This document shows, piece after piece, positions 17,226-25,899 of a stretch of 64,000 bases of DNA. Under the pieces are notes generated by a model. It was given only the letters and a program-made list of their open reading frames with translations. It had not been told where the DNA came from and did not search any database. The stretch comes from Methylobacteriaceae bacterium. Lineage in GTDB: Bacteria > Pseudomonadota > Alphaproteobacteria > Rhizobiales > Beijerinckiaceae. The DNA is taken from contig CANEZL010000002.1 of the NCBI GenBank assembly GCA_947444195.1, positions 124,001 to 188,000 on the forward strand, read 5' to 3'. How positions within the stretch are numbered: the stretch's first letter is position 1; each line of letters begins with the position of its first letter. Position numbers and translations under genes: made by a program.

Positions 17226-18956
17226 ATGAGCGGGGACGCCGTCGAGCGGGATGACGAACAGCGGCCGGACCGACCGATGGAGGCGCCGGACGGCCCTGGC
17301 CTTCCCTCCCGTCGATCCGTGCTCCGGACGGCTGCGACCGCGGCTGCCGGAGCGTTCCTCCCTAGCGCCATCGACCTGAATACAGCCAGAACGATGGCGC
17401 AGGGGGACGCCCCCGTGACCTTCGAGAGCGTGGCGGCGGAGGCCGAGCGGCTGGCCGCCGCCCCCTACGCCGCGCCGGCCGAGGATCTGCCCCCCGCGCT
17501 CGCGGGCCTCGACTACGACGGCTACCGCCGCATCGTGTTCCGCCCCGCGGAGGCCCTGCGCCTCGGGCGTCATTTCAGCGCGCAGCTGTTCCACCGCGGC
17601 TTCCTGCAGAGGAAGCGCGTGCGCCTGTTCGTGCAGCCGCGGACCGGCGCCCCGCGCCCTCTCGCCTACGAGACGCGCCTGTTCGATCTCGGGCGCGGCC
17701 TCGAAGGGCAGAGCTTTCCCGCCGATCTGGGCTTCGCGGGCTTCCGCCTGCACTACGCCTTCTCCGAGGCCCCCGAGGGCCGGGTGCCGGGCTTCCAGGA
17801 GGAGTTCCTCGTCTTCCTCGGCGCCTCCTATTTCCGCCTGCGCGGCGACGGGCAGGAATACGGGCTCTCCGCCCGCGGGCTCGCCATCGGCACGGGCGCG
17901 CCGGAGGGCGAGGAATTCCCCGACTTCGTGGCCCACTGGATCCTGGAGCCCGAGGCGGAGGCGCGCCGCATCACGGTGCTCTCCCTCCTCGATTCGCCGA
18001 GCGTGGCGGGCGCCTACCGCTTCGAGATCGAGCCGGGCGATCCCGCCCGGATGACGGTCACCGCCGCGCTGCATCCGCGCCGGCCGATCGCCCGGCTCGG
18101 CCTCGCGCCGCTGACCAGCATGTTCCTGATCGGCCAGAACGGGCCGGGGGCGCGCGGGGCCGAGCCCTTCGACGATTTCCGCCCGCAGGTGCACGATTCG
18201 GACGGGCTCGTGGTGCGCGCGGGCGGCGACCGGCTCTGGCGGCCCCTGGTCAACGGCCGGCCGGCCCCGCAGATCTCGGCCTTCCGCGCGGCGCCGCTCG
18301 CGGGCTTCGGCCTGATGCAGCGGGAGCGGACCTTCGCCCCCTATCTCGACGTGGAGGCCCGCCACGAGGCGCGCCCCGGCCTCTGGGTCGAGCCCCTGGA
18401 CCTGCCGGCCCGGCCCGAGACGGTGGCCGCCGGCGCCTCGCCGCGCGCGGCCGATGCCTTCGCGGACGGGGCGGTGCAGCTCTTCGAGATCCCGTCCCGC
18501 GAGGAGTACATGGACAACATCGTGGCGGCCTTCGTGCCCGCCGCGCCCGCCGCGCCCGGCCGGCCCCTGCGCCTCGCCTACCGCCTGACCACGGTGGGCG
18601 CGGAGCCGAGCGCGGCGCTGCCGGGCGACCTCGCCCGGGTGGTCTCGACCCGCGTGGGCTCGGCCGAGCGCCTGCGCCCGACCACGCCGCCGAGCCCGCG
18701 GCGGCGCCTCTACGCCATCGATTTCGAGGGGCCGAACCTGCCCAAAGAGCCGGACGAGGCGGTCACCGCCGTGGTCTCGGCGGCAGCCGGCACCCTGCAC
18801 GATCCGGTGGCGGCCTTCGTGCCGCAGACCGGCGGCTGGCGCATCTACGTGGAGTGGCGCCCGCCCGAGCCCCTGCCGGCGGGGGACGTGGTGCTGCGCG
18901 CCCATCTGGAGAAGGCGGGCCGCCCGATCAGCGAGATCTGGGACGCGGCCGCCTGA
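17226..18956 (+). CDS. Glucans biosynthesis protein OpgG/OpgD (Tat substrate)
   Basis: Periplasmic beta-sandwich protein needed for release, length control or branching of osmoregulated periplasmic glucans made by OpgH. A twin-arginine signal is present (S-R-R-S-V-L-R-T-A-A-T-A-A-A-G-A-F), as in OpgD, so export is folded through Tat. The MdoG domain fills the rest, with G-L-D-Y-D-G-Y-R-R-I near its start and R-P-x-x-Q-I-S-A-F and L-M-Q-R-E-R-x-F in the middle. The ATG at 17226 has a GGGGA 5 bases upstream; an ATG at 17277 would place the RR nearer the N-terminus (559 aa instead of 576). It is divergent from opgH rather than in an opgGH operon. Confidence 0.9.
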   Translation: MSGDAVERDDEQRPDRPMEAPDGPGLPSRRSVLRTAATAAAGAFLPSAIDLNTARTMAQGDAPVTFESVAAEAERLAAAPYAAPAEDLPPALAGLDYDGYRRIVFRPAEALRLGRHFSAQLFHRGFLQRKRVRLFVQPRTGAPRPLAYETRLFDLGRGLEGQSFPADLGFAGFRLHYAFSEAPEGRVPGFQEEFLVFLGASYFRLRGDGQEYGLSARGLAIGTGAPEGEEFPDFVAHWILEPEAEARRITVLSLLDSPSVAGAYRFEIEPGDPARMTVTAALHPRRPIARLGLAPLTSMFLIGQNGPGARGAEPFDDFRPQVHDSDGLVVRAGGDRLWRPLVNGRPAPQISAFRAAPLAGFGLMQRERTFAPYLDVEARHEARPGLWVEPLDLPARPETVAAGASPRAADAFADGAVQLFEIPSREEYMDNIVAAFVPAAPAAPGRPLRLAYRLTTVGAEPSAALPGDLARVVSTRVGSAERLRPTTPPSPRRRLYAIDFEGPNLPKEPDEAVTAVVSAAAGTLHDPVAAFVPQTGGWRIYVEWRPPEPLPAGDVVLRAHLEKAGRPISEIWDAAA

Positions 18957-18973
18957 ACGCCCGAGCGCCCCGC

Positions 18974-19153
18974 TCAGGCCGGGCGGCCCTCGCGCTCCAG
19001 GCGCTTGCGCAGGCGGGTCGCCCCGTGGACCGTGCCGAGATGGCGGCGGGCGGCGTGGACCCGCGGCGCCTGCCGCTCGGCCCGGGCCTCGGCGATCGCC
19101 CACAGGGTGGCGGCGACGGAGAGCTGGAGGCGGACGGCATCCGGATCGGACAT
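18974..19153 (-). CDS. Small basic hypothetical protein
   Basis: A 59-residue frame with an ATG at 19153 and a GAGG ribosome binding site 7 bases upstream. The product begins M-S-D-P-D-A-V-R-L and is helical and Arg/Ala-rich, ending L-E-R-E-G-R-P-A. It has no signal peptide, membrane segment or known motif. It converges with opgG/D, leaving 17 bases between stop codons. Support is the ribosome binding site and placement; not recognised otherwise. Confidence 0.45.
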   Translation of the reverse strand: MSDPDAVRLQLSVAATLWAIAEARAERQAPRVHAARRHLGTVHGATRLRKRLEREGRPA

Positions 19154-19399
19154 GGGCGGGCCTCATCCTGTCGCGCGGGGCCCGCCGCGGATCGAGGCGG
19201 GCGTGCCGGCACCATCGCCGCGCGGCTTGGCCGAAAGAAGGGCGCTGGCGGGCGGGAATCGGGCAGCTTGGCCGTGAGATATTCCCCAGATCGGGCCCGT
19301 CCGCGCCCGTCACGCGCGGAGGGGGAGCGCGCGCACGCCCTCGGCGTGGTGCAAAACCCATAGCCCGCATGGGGAAAGGGGGCCCACGCCGCGAGGCGG

Positions 19400-19702
19400 T
19401 CAGGGCCCGTCCCGGCCCTCGGAGAAGGGGTCGACGCAGCGGTAGCCGACGAAGCATTCGGCCACGTCGCGGGTGCGCTCGTAGTCGGGGCGGGTCGATT
19501 TCTCGACGGTGCAGAAGCCGACATCCGCGACGATGCGGCTGTAGGTGCCGGGCCCGGTGGTGGCCACCACCGCGCCGGAGCGGGCGACGAGGGCCTGCGC
19601 GGCGGCGCAGGTCATCGCCGTCACGTCCGGGCGCGGCTGCGCGGCGGCCGGGCCGCCCGCGAGCGGCAGGGCGGCGAGGGCGGCAAGGGCGCTTCGTCTC
19701 AT
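19400..19702 (-). CDS. Small secreted cysteine-containing protein
   Basis: A 100-residue protein of unknown function. Signal peptide at about residues 1-20 (A-L-A-A-L-A-A-L-P-L-A-G-G-P-A-A-A). The mature part has M-T-C-A-A-A-Q-A-L-V and three further cysteines near the C-terminus (G-F-C-T-V, A-E-C-F-V-G-Y-R-C-V). The M-T-C-x-x-A-Q-x-L-V start recurs in small exported Rhizobiales proteins. The start overlaps the zwf stop in ATGA (19702-19699), so it is the second gene of a zwf transcript, although a functional link with glucose-6-phosphate is not apparent. Confidence 0.65.
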   Translation of the reverse strand: MRRSALAALAALPLAGGPAAAQPRPDVTAMTCAAAQALVARSGAVVATTGPGTYSRIVADVGFCTVEKSTRPDYERTRDVAECFVGYRCVDPFSEGRDGP

Positions 19703-21171
19703 CGCAGTTCCTCGTGCCACGTGCGCCCGTCGCGCTCGATCAGCGCGATCGCGGCGGTGGGCCCCCAGGTGCCCGCCGGGTAGGGCCGGGGCGTCTCGGG
19801 CCGGTCGGCCCAGGCGCCCAGCACCCCGTCCGCCCAGGCCCAGGCAGCTTCCACCTCGTCGCGGCGCATGAACAAGGTGGCATTGCCGCGCACCACGTCC
19901 ATCAGCAGGCGCTCGTAGGCGTCAGGATAGCGCTGCTTGAAGGTCTCCTCGAAGGAGATGTCGAGGTTGGTCGGCCGCAGCCGCATGCCGCCGGGGCCGG
20001 GATCCTTCGTCATCACCTCGAGCTTGATGCCCTCCTGCGGCTGCAGGCGGATGACGAGGCGGTTCGGCTCGCGCCCGAAGGCCTCGCCGGGGAAGATCGA
20101 GAAGGGCGAGGCGCGGAACTGCACCACGATCTCGGAGAGCTTCTGGGGCATGCGCTTGCCGGTGCGCAGGTAGAACGGCACCCCCGCCCAGCGCCAGGAC
20201 TGCACCTCGACCTTCATGGCGACGAAGGTCTCGGTGCGGCTCGCGGCATCGAGCTCCGTCAGGTATCCCTCGACGGGCTTCCCGCCGACCGCGCCCGCCG
20301 TGTACTGCCCGCGCACCGTGACCTGCTGCACGTCGTGGGCGGTGATGGGCTTGAGGGCGCGCAGCACCTTCAGCTTCTCGTCGCGCACGGCGTTGGCGTC
20401 GAGGTTGAGCGGGCTCTCCATCGCGGTGAGGCAGAGGAGCTGCAGGAGGTGGTTCTGCAGCATGTCGCGCAGGGCCCCCGACTTGTCGTAGTAGCCGGCC
20501 CGCCCCTCGACGCCCACCGTCTCGGCCACCGTAATCTGCACGTGGTCGATCACGTCCGCGGTCCAGAGGCGGTCGAAGATGGTGTTGGCGAAGCGCAGGG
20601 CCAGCAGGTTCTGGACCGTCTCCTTGCCGAGATAGTGGTCGATGCGGAAGATCTGCTCCTCGGGGAAGACCTCGCCCACCGCGTCGTTGATGGCGCGGGC
20701 CGATTTCAGGTCCTTGCCGATGGGCTTCTCCAGCACCACGCGGGACTTCTCGCCGATCAGCCCGTGCCGGGCGAGGTTGCGGCAGATCGAGCCGTAGAGG
20801 TCGGGGGAGGTGGCGAGGTAGTAGGGCCGTACCAGGTCGGGCCGCTCGGCGAGCTTGGCGGCGAGCGCCTCCCAGCCGTCGTCGCCCGCCCCGTCCACCG
20901 CCACGTAGTCGAGATGGGCGATGAAGCCGTCGAGGGCGCCGTCCCGGATGTCCTGGGGCGGCACGAAGCGCTTGATGGCGTCGCGCGCCCGCTCGCGGAA
21001 CTCCGCGACGCCGATCTCCGTGCGCGAGGCGCCGATGATGCGGCTCGTCTCCGGGATCTGGCCGTCCTGGAAGCGGTAGAACAGGGCCGGCAGCAGCTTG
21101 CGCGTGGTCAGGTCGCCGGTGGCGCCGAACACGACGCAGTCGAAGGAGGCGACGGGGATGATGCTGGCCAA
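19699..21171 (-). CDS. zwf: Glucose-6-phosphate 1-dehydrogenase
   Basis: Oxidises glucose-6-phosphate to 6-phosphogluconolactone with NADP (or NAD), the entry to the oxidative pentose phosphate and Entner-Doudoroff pathways. The product is 490 aa, typical. Residues about 12-25 show F-G-A-T-G-D-L-T-T-R-K-L, the nucleotide-binding loop. V-L-E-K-P-I-G-K-D-L is the conserved Lys region, and the active-site signature R-I-D-H-Y-L-G-K-E is intact. The pgl, edd and gnd genes that often accompany zwf are not here. A small secreted protein gene is coupled downstream by ATGA. Confidence 0.97.
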   Translation of the reverse strand: MASIIPVASFDCVVFGATGDLTTRKLLPALFYRFQDGQIPETSRIIGASRTEIGVAEFRERARDAIKRFVPPQDIRDGALDGFIAHLDYVAVDGAGDDGWEALAAKLAERPDLVRPYYLATSPDLYGSICRNLARHGLIGEKSRVVLEKPIGKDLKSARAINDAVGEVFPEEQIFRIDHYLGKETVQNLLALRFANTIFDRLWTADVIDHVQITVAETVGVEGRAGYYDKSGALRDMLQNHLLQLLCLTAMESPLNLDANAVRDEKLKVLRALKPITAHDVQQVTVRGQYTAGAVGGKPVEGYLTELDAASRTETFVAMKVEVQSWRWAGVPFYLRTGKRMPQKLSEIVVQFRASPFSIFPGEAFGREPNRLVIRLQPQEGIKLEVMTKDPGPGGMRLRPTNLDISFEETFKQRYPDAYERLLMDVVRGNATLFMRRDEVEAAWAWADGVLGAWADRPETPRPYPAGTWGPTAAIALIERDGRTWHEELR

Positions 21172-21440
21172 GGGCGGCTCCCGTGTGCTGACGGCCTCGG
21201 GTCTCGGGTGCCGACCCGGAGGAGGCGGGGTATCGGCCCCCGCTTATACGCCTCGCAAGTCCTTCGCCAGGGCGGCCCGCGGGCTTCCCGGGGCCGTCTC
21301 CGGTCGATCGCGCCGGTTCCGCCCGGGCCTCCCCGCCCCCTCGCGGCAGGGCGATCGCAGACGGCGATCAGGTTCGCGCGGCCGTCATTCCGGCTCGCTC
21401 GAAGAGGGCGTCCGGACCCGGGATGAGCGGGCGGTGCCGC
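21172..21440. other. Upstream region of zwf
   Basis: About 270 bases between the zwf start and the second 113-bp repeat. It should contain the zwf promoter and leader (minus strand). No hairpin, operator or coding frame could be supported. Confidence 0.45.
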
Positions 21441-21552
21441 TCTCATATCGGATCCGATCGGTCCCTTCGGGACGGCGGATCTGTGCCTCGCTCCTGCGCC
21501 GCGCGGGCTCGGTCGATCCGATCCCCGCTTCGATCGAGCGGAGATCGTATCA
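21441..21552. repeat. 113-bp dispersed repeat ending in a gene stop codon (copy 2)
   Basis: Same family and orientation as 15141-15253, starting TCTCATA and ending GAGATCGTATCA. As in copy 1, the last three bases are the complement of the TGA stop of the minus-strand gene that follows (here the SDR gene). The dyad around the central CGATCG is kept with one arm mismatch. Confidence 0.85.
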
Positions 21553-22389
21553 GTCCGCCATATGCGCCCGGAACGCTGCCGCGTGGTCCGGGTGCCAGCG
21601 GGACAGGGCCGGGCGGTTCTCGATGATGTCCCCCGCCGCCCAGGCGATGCGGCGGCGGTCCTGCTCGGTGGTGGTCTCGTTGTCCGGGCAGAGGATGTAG
21701 AAGTCGCCCCGCTCCAGGCGCTCCAGCATGAAGGCCACGGTCTCGTCCGGGCTCCAGGCGCCCGCGGGCTGCTCGGCGACGCCCCGCGCCCGGGTGAGGC
21801 CGGTATAGACGAAGCCGGGAATGAGGAGATGCGCGCTGGTGCGGCAGCCCTCCTGCCCGCGCAGCTCGTGGGCCAGCGCCTCGGCCACCACCTTCACCCC
21901 CGCCTTCGAGACGTTGTAGGGCGTGTTGCCCGGCGGCGTGGTGATGCCCTGCTTCGAGCCGGTGACGATGACGGCGCCGGGCTCCCCGCTCGCCCGCATG
22001 CCGGGCGCGAAGGCCTGCACGCCGTTGATCACGCCCCAGAGGTTGGTGTCGAGGATGCGCCGCCACGTCGCCGCGTCCGAGAACAGGCGCCCGCCCGCCT
22101 CGATGCCCGCGTTCAGCATCACCACGGCGGGCGCCCCGCGGCGGGTCACGGCCTCGTGCAGGGCCTCCATCGCGCGCGCGTCGCCCACATCGGTGGGGCA
22201 GGCCCGCACCTCGACGGCGGCGAGCGCCGCGACCTCGGCGCGGGCGCTCTCCAGGGCCTCGCCGGGCAGGTCCGCGAGCCAGACGTTCATGCCCGCCCGC
22301 GCGAAGGCCCGCGCCGCCGCGCGGCCGATCCCGCTCGCCGCCCCCGTCACCACCGCGTCGCGGCCCGGGCTGATCGCTGCATGCGCCAT
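21550..22389 (-). CDS. SDR-family oxidoreductase
   Basis: A 279-residue short-chain dehydrogenase/reductase. The N-terminal nucleotide-binding T-G-A-A-S-G-I-G is at about residues 15-22, L-N-A-G-I replaces the usual N-N-A-G, and the catalytic Ser/Tyr/Lys are in V-T-G-S-K-Q and Y-N-V-S-K-A. An acidic residue after the second strand (W-L-A-D-L) suggests a preference for NAD(H). The C-terminal 50 residues (D-N-E-T-T-T-E-Q-D and so on) are longer than in minimal SDRs. The substrate is unknown. It is divergent from the L,D-transpeptidase gene. Its last codon and stop lie at the edge of the 113-bp repeat. Confidence 0.88.
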   Translation of the reverse strand: MAHAAISPGRDAVVTGAASGIGRAAARAFARAGMNVWLADLPGEALESARAEVAALAAVEVRACPTDVGDARAMEALHEAVTRRGAPAVVMLNAGIEAGGRLFSDAATWRRILDTNLWGVINGVQAFAPGMRASGEPGAVIVTGSKQGITTPPGNTPYNVSKAGVKVVAEALAHELRGQEGCRTSAHLLIPGFVYTGLTRARGVAEQPAGAWSPDETVAFMLERLERGDFYILCPDNETTTEQDRRRIAWAAGDIIENRPALSRWHPDHAAAFRAHMAD

Positions 22390-22599
22390 CGGCTGTCTTC
22401 TCCCAGACCCTCGGAACGGCCATCCGTTCGGCCGAGGGGGAGGGTGGGGCGCCGCGCCCGCTTGTCGAGGGGCGTGGCCGGAGTCCGGCCGCTCGCGGAC
22501 GGCCTGGGCCGGGCCGCGGAGCGGATTGGTAACCATCCGCCCGCATGATCCGCCCGTCCGCGTCCGGGCCGGCGCGTCAGGGGTGACGATCCAAGGGTC

Positions 22600-24171
22600 A
22601 TGCGTAAGCTCTCGACCTCCGCCTGCCGCCGCGCGGCCCTGCCAACCCTGGCGCTCCTCCTCGCGCTCGGACCCGCCGCGGCGCAGGGCGCACCGCCGGT
22701 GCCGCCCCAGGCGGTGCCCGTGCCGCAGGTGCAGCCCGTGCCGGCGCCGGCGGCTCCGGTCGCAGCGCCCGCGCCGCAGGCCGTGGCTCCGCAATTCACG
22801 CCCGCCCCGCAGGCGTCCCCACCCGCTCCGGCCGAGCCCGCCAGGGCGGAGGCCCGCACGGACGCGCCGCGCAAGGCGGAGGCCGCCCCGCGCAAGCGGG
22901 AGCCGGCGCCCCTGGTCTATGCCCGCGTCTCCGAGGATCCGACGCCGACGCTCACCGCGCGGACCTTCCTCGACACCCTCGCGGCGGCCGAGCGCTACCA
23001 GGCCTATGCCGAGGCCGGCGGCTGGGAGGCGCTGCCCGCCGACCTCGTTCTCAAGCCGGGCGCCCGCCACCCGACCGTGCCGGGCCTGCGCCACCACCTC
23101 ACGCTCACCGGGGACCTGCCCGCAGACGCGCCCCCCAGCGACCGGCTCGACGCCGCCCTGGTGGCCGCGATCACCGCCTTCCAGGAGCGCCACGGCCTGC
23201 CCGCCACCGGGCTTCTCGGACGCCAGACGCTTGCCGCGCTGAACGTGCCGGCGGCGGTCCGCCAGCGCCAGCTCGCGGCCTCGGCCCAGCGGCTGATGGG
23301 CTCGAACTTCCCCTTCGGCGACCGCTACGTGGTGGTGAACATCCCCTCCGCCGCGGTCGAGGCGGTGGAGCGGGGGCAGGTGGCGCGCCGCTACGTCGCC
23401 GTGGTCGGCAGCCCCGACAAGGCGACGCCGATGGTGGAGACCCGCGTCACCGACGTGAACTTCAACCCGACCTGGACCGTGCCGATCTCGGTGGTGAAGA
23501 ACGAGATCATCCCGAAGATGCGCAAGGAGCCGGGCTACCTCGCCAAGAACCACATCCGCATCCTCGGCCCCGGCGGGGTCGAGGTCGATCCGACGACGCT
23601 GGACTGGAACACCGACAAGGCCGCGAACTACACGCTGCGCCAGGACCCCGGCTTCGACAATTCGCTGGGCCAGGTGCGCATCGATATGCCGAACCGGCAC
23701 GCGGTCTACATGCACGACACGCCGGCCAAGTCCTACTTCGCCCGCAGCGTCCGCTTCCACAGCCACGGCTGCGTCCGCGTCGGGCAGGTGAAGGAGTTCG
23801 TCGGCTGGCTCCTGCAGGGCGTGGACGGCCCGAACGGGCCGGGCTCCGCCTGGGGCCCGATCGAGATCGAGACCGGCATCGCCGACGGCACGCGCCGGGA
23901 CATCAAGCTGCCCAAGCCCGTGCCGGTGACCTTCGTCTACCTCACCGGCTATGCCACCCCCGACGGGCGCGTGCATTTCCGCGACGACATCTACGGGCTC
24001 GACACCCCCGCCGCCCCGGCATCGGCCGCGGCCGTAAAGCCCGCCAGGATCGGAGCGAGGACCGGAGCGACCGCGGCGCCGGACAAGGGCACCGAACCGG
24101 CGGCGACAGGTACGATCGCCCCGCCCCGCACCGCGAAGCCGGTGCCGTCCCCCTCACGCGCCGCTCCCTGA
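22600..24171 (+). CDS. L,D-transpeptidase (YkuD / YcbB-like)
   Basis: Periplasmic enzyme that forms 3-3 cross-links in peptidoglycan or attaches proteins to it. The product is 523 aa. Signal peptide at residues 1-28, then a long Pro/Ala/Val/Gln-rich linker (about 30-105). A peptidoglycan-binding helical domain follows (A-I-T-A-F-Q-E-R-H-G-L-P-A-T-G near 188-205). The YkuD catalytic domain has H-D-T-P-A-K at about 370 and the active-site S-H-G-C-V-R with Cys 391. A low-complexity Ala/Pro tail ends the protein. The cysteine and both histidines are intact, so it should be active. Confidence 0.92.
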   Translation: MRKLSTSACRRAALPTLALLLALGPAAAQGAPPVPPQAVPVPQVQPVPAPAAPVAAPAPQAVAPQFTPAPQASPPAPAEPARAEARTDAPRKAEAAPRKREPAPLVYARVSEDPTPTLTARTFLDTLAAAERYQAYAEAGGWEALPADLVLKPGARHPTVPGLRHHLTLTGDLPADAPPSDRLDAALVAAITAFQERHGLPATGLLGRQTLAALNVPAAVRQRQLAASAQRLMGSNFPFGDRYVVVNIPSAAVEAVERGQVARRYVAVVGSPDKATPMVETRVTDVNFNPTWTVPISVVKNEIIPKMRKEPGYLAKNHIRILGPGGVEVDPTTLDWNTDKAANYTLRQDPGFDNSLGQVRIDMPNRHAVYMHDTPAKSYFARSVRFHSHGCVRVGQVKEFVGWLLQGVDGPNGPGSAWGPIEIETGIADGTRRDIKLPKPVPVTFVYLTGYATPDGRVHFRDDIYGLDTPAAPASAAAVKPARIGARTGATAAPDKGTEPAATGTIAPPRTAKPVPSPSRAAP

Positions 24172-24454
24172 CGCGCCGCCACCGCGAGCGTGCCTCGATC
24201 GGCTCCGCCGGTCGCCGCGTGCCGTGGCCGACGCGATCCGATCAGGCCTGCGACACCGGACCTCGCTGCACTCGGCGCGTCCAAAGAATCGTTCCAGCGG
24301 GTGACCGTCGGCTTTCGGCAAAAGACGATGCCCGAGGTCTGTCCGTGGGATGGCCCATGTCGGCGGACCTCCGTGAAACTCGATCAGGGCTGGATCCACG
24401 AGGGTGAGCCGTCCAAGGGTATATTGAACAAAGTAAACGGAGATAAGACATGAA
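24172..24454. other. Convergent intergenic region, ldt / WcbI-like
   Basis: 283 bases between converging genes. Base composition falls from the genome-like high GC to a more AT-rich segment near 24415-24450, marking the edge of the WcbI-like insertion. No terminator hairpin with a T-run and no credible frame were found. Confidence 0.4.
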
Positions 24455-25291
24455 TCAGAGACTTGGCATGTCCGGCAGCCGAACGCCCTCGTAGATCCTT
24501 GCAGGATCTTCATGGCCTTGTCGATGGCGGATCAAGATGCTCACCAGATGTGCGACCTTTACCTTCCAGTCTGAATGCCAGCCGAAGCCCAGACCCAGCC
24601 TTCGGGCGTCCTGTGGGACATAAGGGGCGCCCGTATAGATCATCCCGTTGTCCTGATTCCTGAAGACATCCAGCTTGTCGTCATCGATCTCCGTCGAGAT
24701 GATTTTGGATACTGCACCAATCATATGGCACATAATCTTATTCGTTGGATGATTATGTGTTATCATCAACAAACGGTCGCGATAGTGCTCGCAGATAAAA
24801 TCGTGTAATTTTACATCCAGGTTTTTCTCCCGCTCCTTCAATTCGGACATGCATTTCGAAAACCGGGCAACGCTTCCGAGATCGTTGCCCAGCTCGATCT
24901 GTCCGATTACCTCGTCGTGAGATTCCCTGTGATCGAGGATCTCGTATATCTCCTCGGCGCCGAATATTTCCCCGAAGGAATTTTTCGGAGACATGGGTGC
25001 ATAGCCGATCACTGTCAGGCCGGAATTGAAAACATACGGAACGGAAACCAGAATCTTGTCCGAGAGGTTTCTGCGCATGGCGGACGATGACAGGATTCCG
25101 TGCCTGTCGTCGAGATGCTGATACACAATCGCGTCGCAACGATGCAGGGCGTCGTGTATGATATCCTGATCGAGAAAATTTCCGGTTCTGGAATTGTTGC
25201 TGAAGTAAGAAGTTTCAATGTCATCTCGTAAAACGGCGAATATATCGGCCATCGTCCTGAGCTGACAATTCCCAAAAAAGGCAATTTTCAT
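24455..25291 (-). CDS. WcbI-like polysaccharide biosynthesis protein
   Basis: A 278-residue protein starting M-K-I-A-F-F-G-N-C-Q. The G-N-C-Q near the N-terminus, the H-N-H-P-T-N-K region near residue 190, and overall size suggest the WcbI family, CoA-binding, SGNH-fold-like proteins linked to capsule acetylation (WcbI of Burkholderia). The gene is strikingly AT-rich: bases 24721-24780 have 22 G/C in 60, against over 65% in neighbours. This points to recent horizontal acquisition. No other capsule gene adjoins it; it stands between an L,D-transpeptidase and dps. The assignment is from short motifs and is moderate. Confidence 0.65.
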   Translation of the reverse strand: MKIAFFGNCQLRTMADIFAVLRDDIETSYFSNNSRTGNFLDQDIIHDALHRCDAIVYQHLDDRHGILSSSAMRRNLSDKILVSVPYVFNSGLTVIGYAPMSPKNSFGEIFGAEEIYEILDHRESHDEVIGQIELGNDLGSVARFSKCMSELKEREKNLDVKLHDFICEHYRDRLLMITHNHPTNKIMCHMIGAVSKIISTEIDDDKLDVFRNQDNGMIYTGAPYVPQDARRLGLGFGWHSDWKVKVAHLVSILIRHRQGHEDPARIYEGVRLPDMPSL

Positions 25292-25899
25292 AAGATAATA
25301 TGCTTGTTCTTCACAAAACGGCGTTCGGTCCCCAGCCGGGGCGCAGGGCCGGCATCCGACAACCTCCCGTGCGGGTGCCGTCGGTGGGCTTCCGAGGTCG
25401 GCAGCGCTCTGGATCGGCTTCCCTCGCGCAAGGCTTCCGTCAAGGCTTCCGTACCGTATTGACCGTTTCGGGAGGCGGCAACTCCGGTTCATCGGCCGAG
25501 CCGTTCCCGGCCCGATTGCATGCGGATCCGGGTCCGGATCCGGGGTCCGGCGCGCGCTCTCGCCTCGCATCGGCACCCATGTCGGCGGAGGACTTCGACA
25601 TGCGGCATGTCGCCCGCCCCGACATCGGCGCTGACACCTCGCGGCGCCGCCTACCCTTCCAACAGCCTGGGCGAGCCGGCCTCCAAGCCCCGGGCCGTGA
25701 TCCGTTCGGCCCAGGATCCGAGGCTGGGTAGCCTGACCTCTTCGATCCGTGCGAGGGCCGCATCCCGGCCATGCGGCACCCGGCGATCGAGGAACAATCC
25801 CGGGTCCCGGCTCATTCTGCCGATGAGCGAGACGGACGCTTCCCCGACTGCCCCGGAAGCGCCGCGCCTGGACTGATCCCAAGACGAACGGAGACTTTC
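25292..25899. other. Long intergenic region upstream of dps
   Basis: About 600 bases. The first 30 are AT-rich (likely promoter region of the WcbI-like gene on the minus strand). Near 25525-25550 there is a short direct repetition of GGATCCGG/GGTCCGG units. The dps promoter must lie near the right end. One possible 54-codon minus-strand frame lies at 25651-25815 (listed separately); otherwise nothing recognisable. Confidence 0.45.
25651..25815 (-). CDS. Possible small ORF, hypothetical
   Basis: An ATG at 25815 opens 54 codons ending in TAG at 25651. The product starts M-S-R-D-P-G-L-F-L-D and contains I-E-E-V-R-L-P-S-L-G-S-W-A-E-R, which looks protein-like, and third codon positions are mostly G or C. 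There is no good ribosome binding site, and the frame could be a remnant of a longer gene, since it stays open upstream of the ATG. Unrecognised; low confidence. Confidence 0.22.
   Translation of the reverse strand: MSRDPGLFLDRRVPHGRDAALARIEEVRLPSLGSWAERITARGLEAGSPRLLEG

Noticed and set aside
15144..19457. 1437-codon minus-strand frame across opgG and opgH
   Set aside because: It is antisense to opgG/D and out of frame with opgH; the Arg/Pro/Ala-rich product has no domain features.
25525..25550. GGATCC/GGTCC direct repeats as an origin or regulatory array
   Set aside because: Only a few short, imperfect units; compatible with chance in GC-rich sequence.
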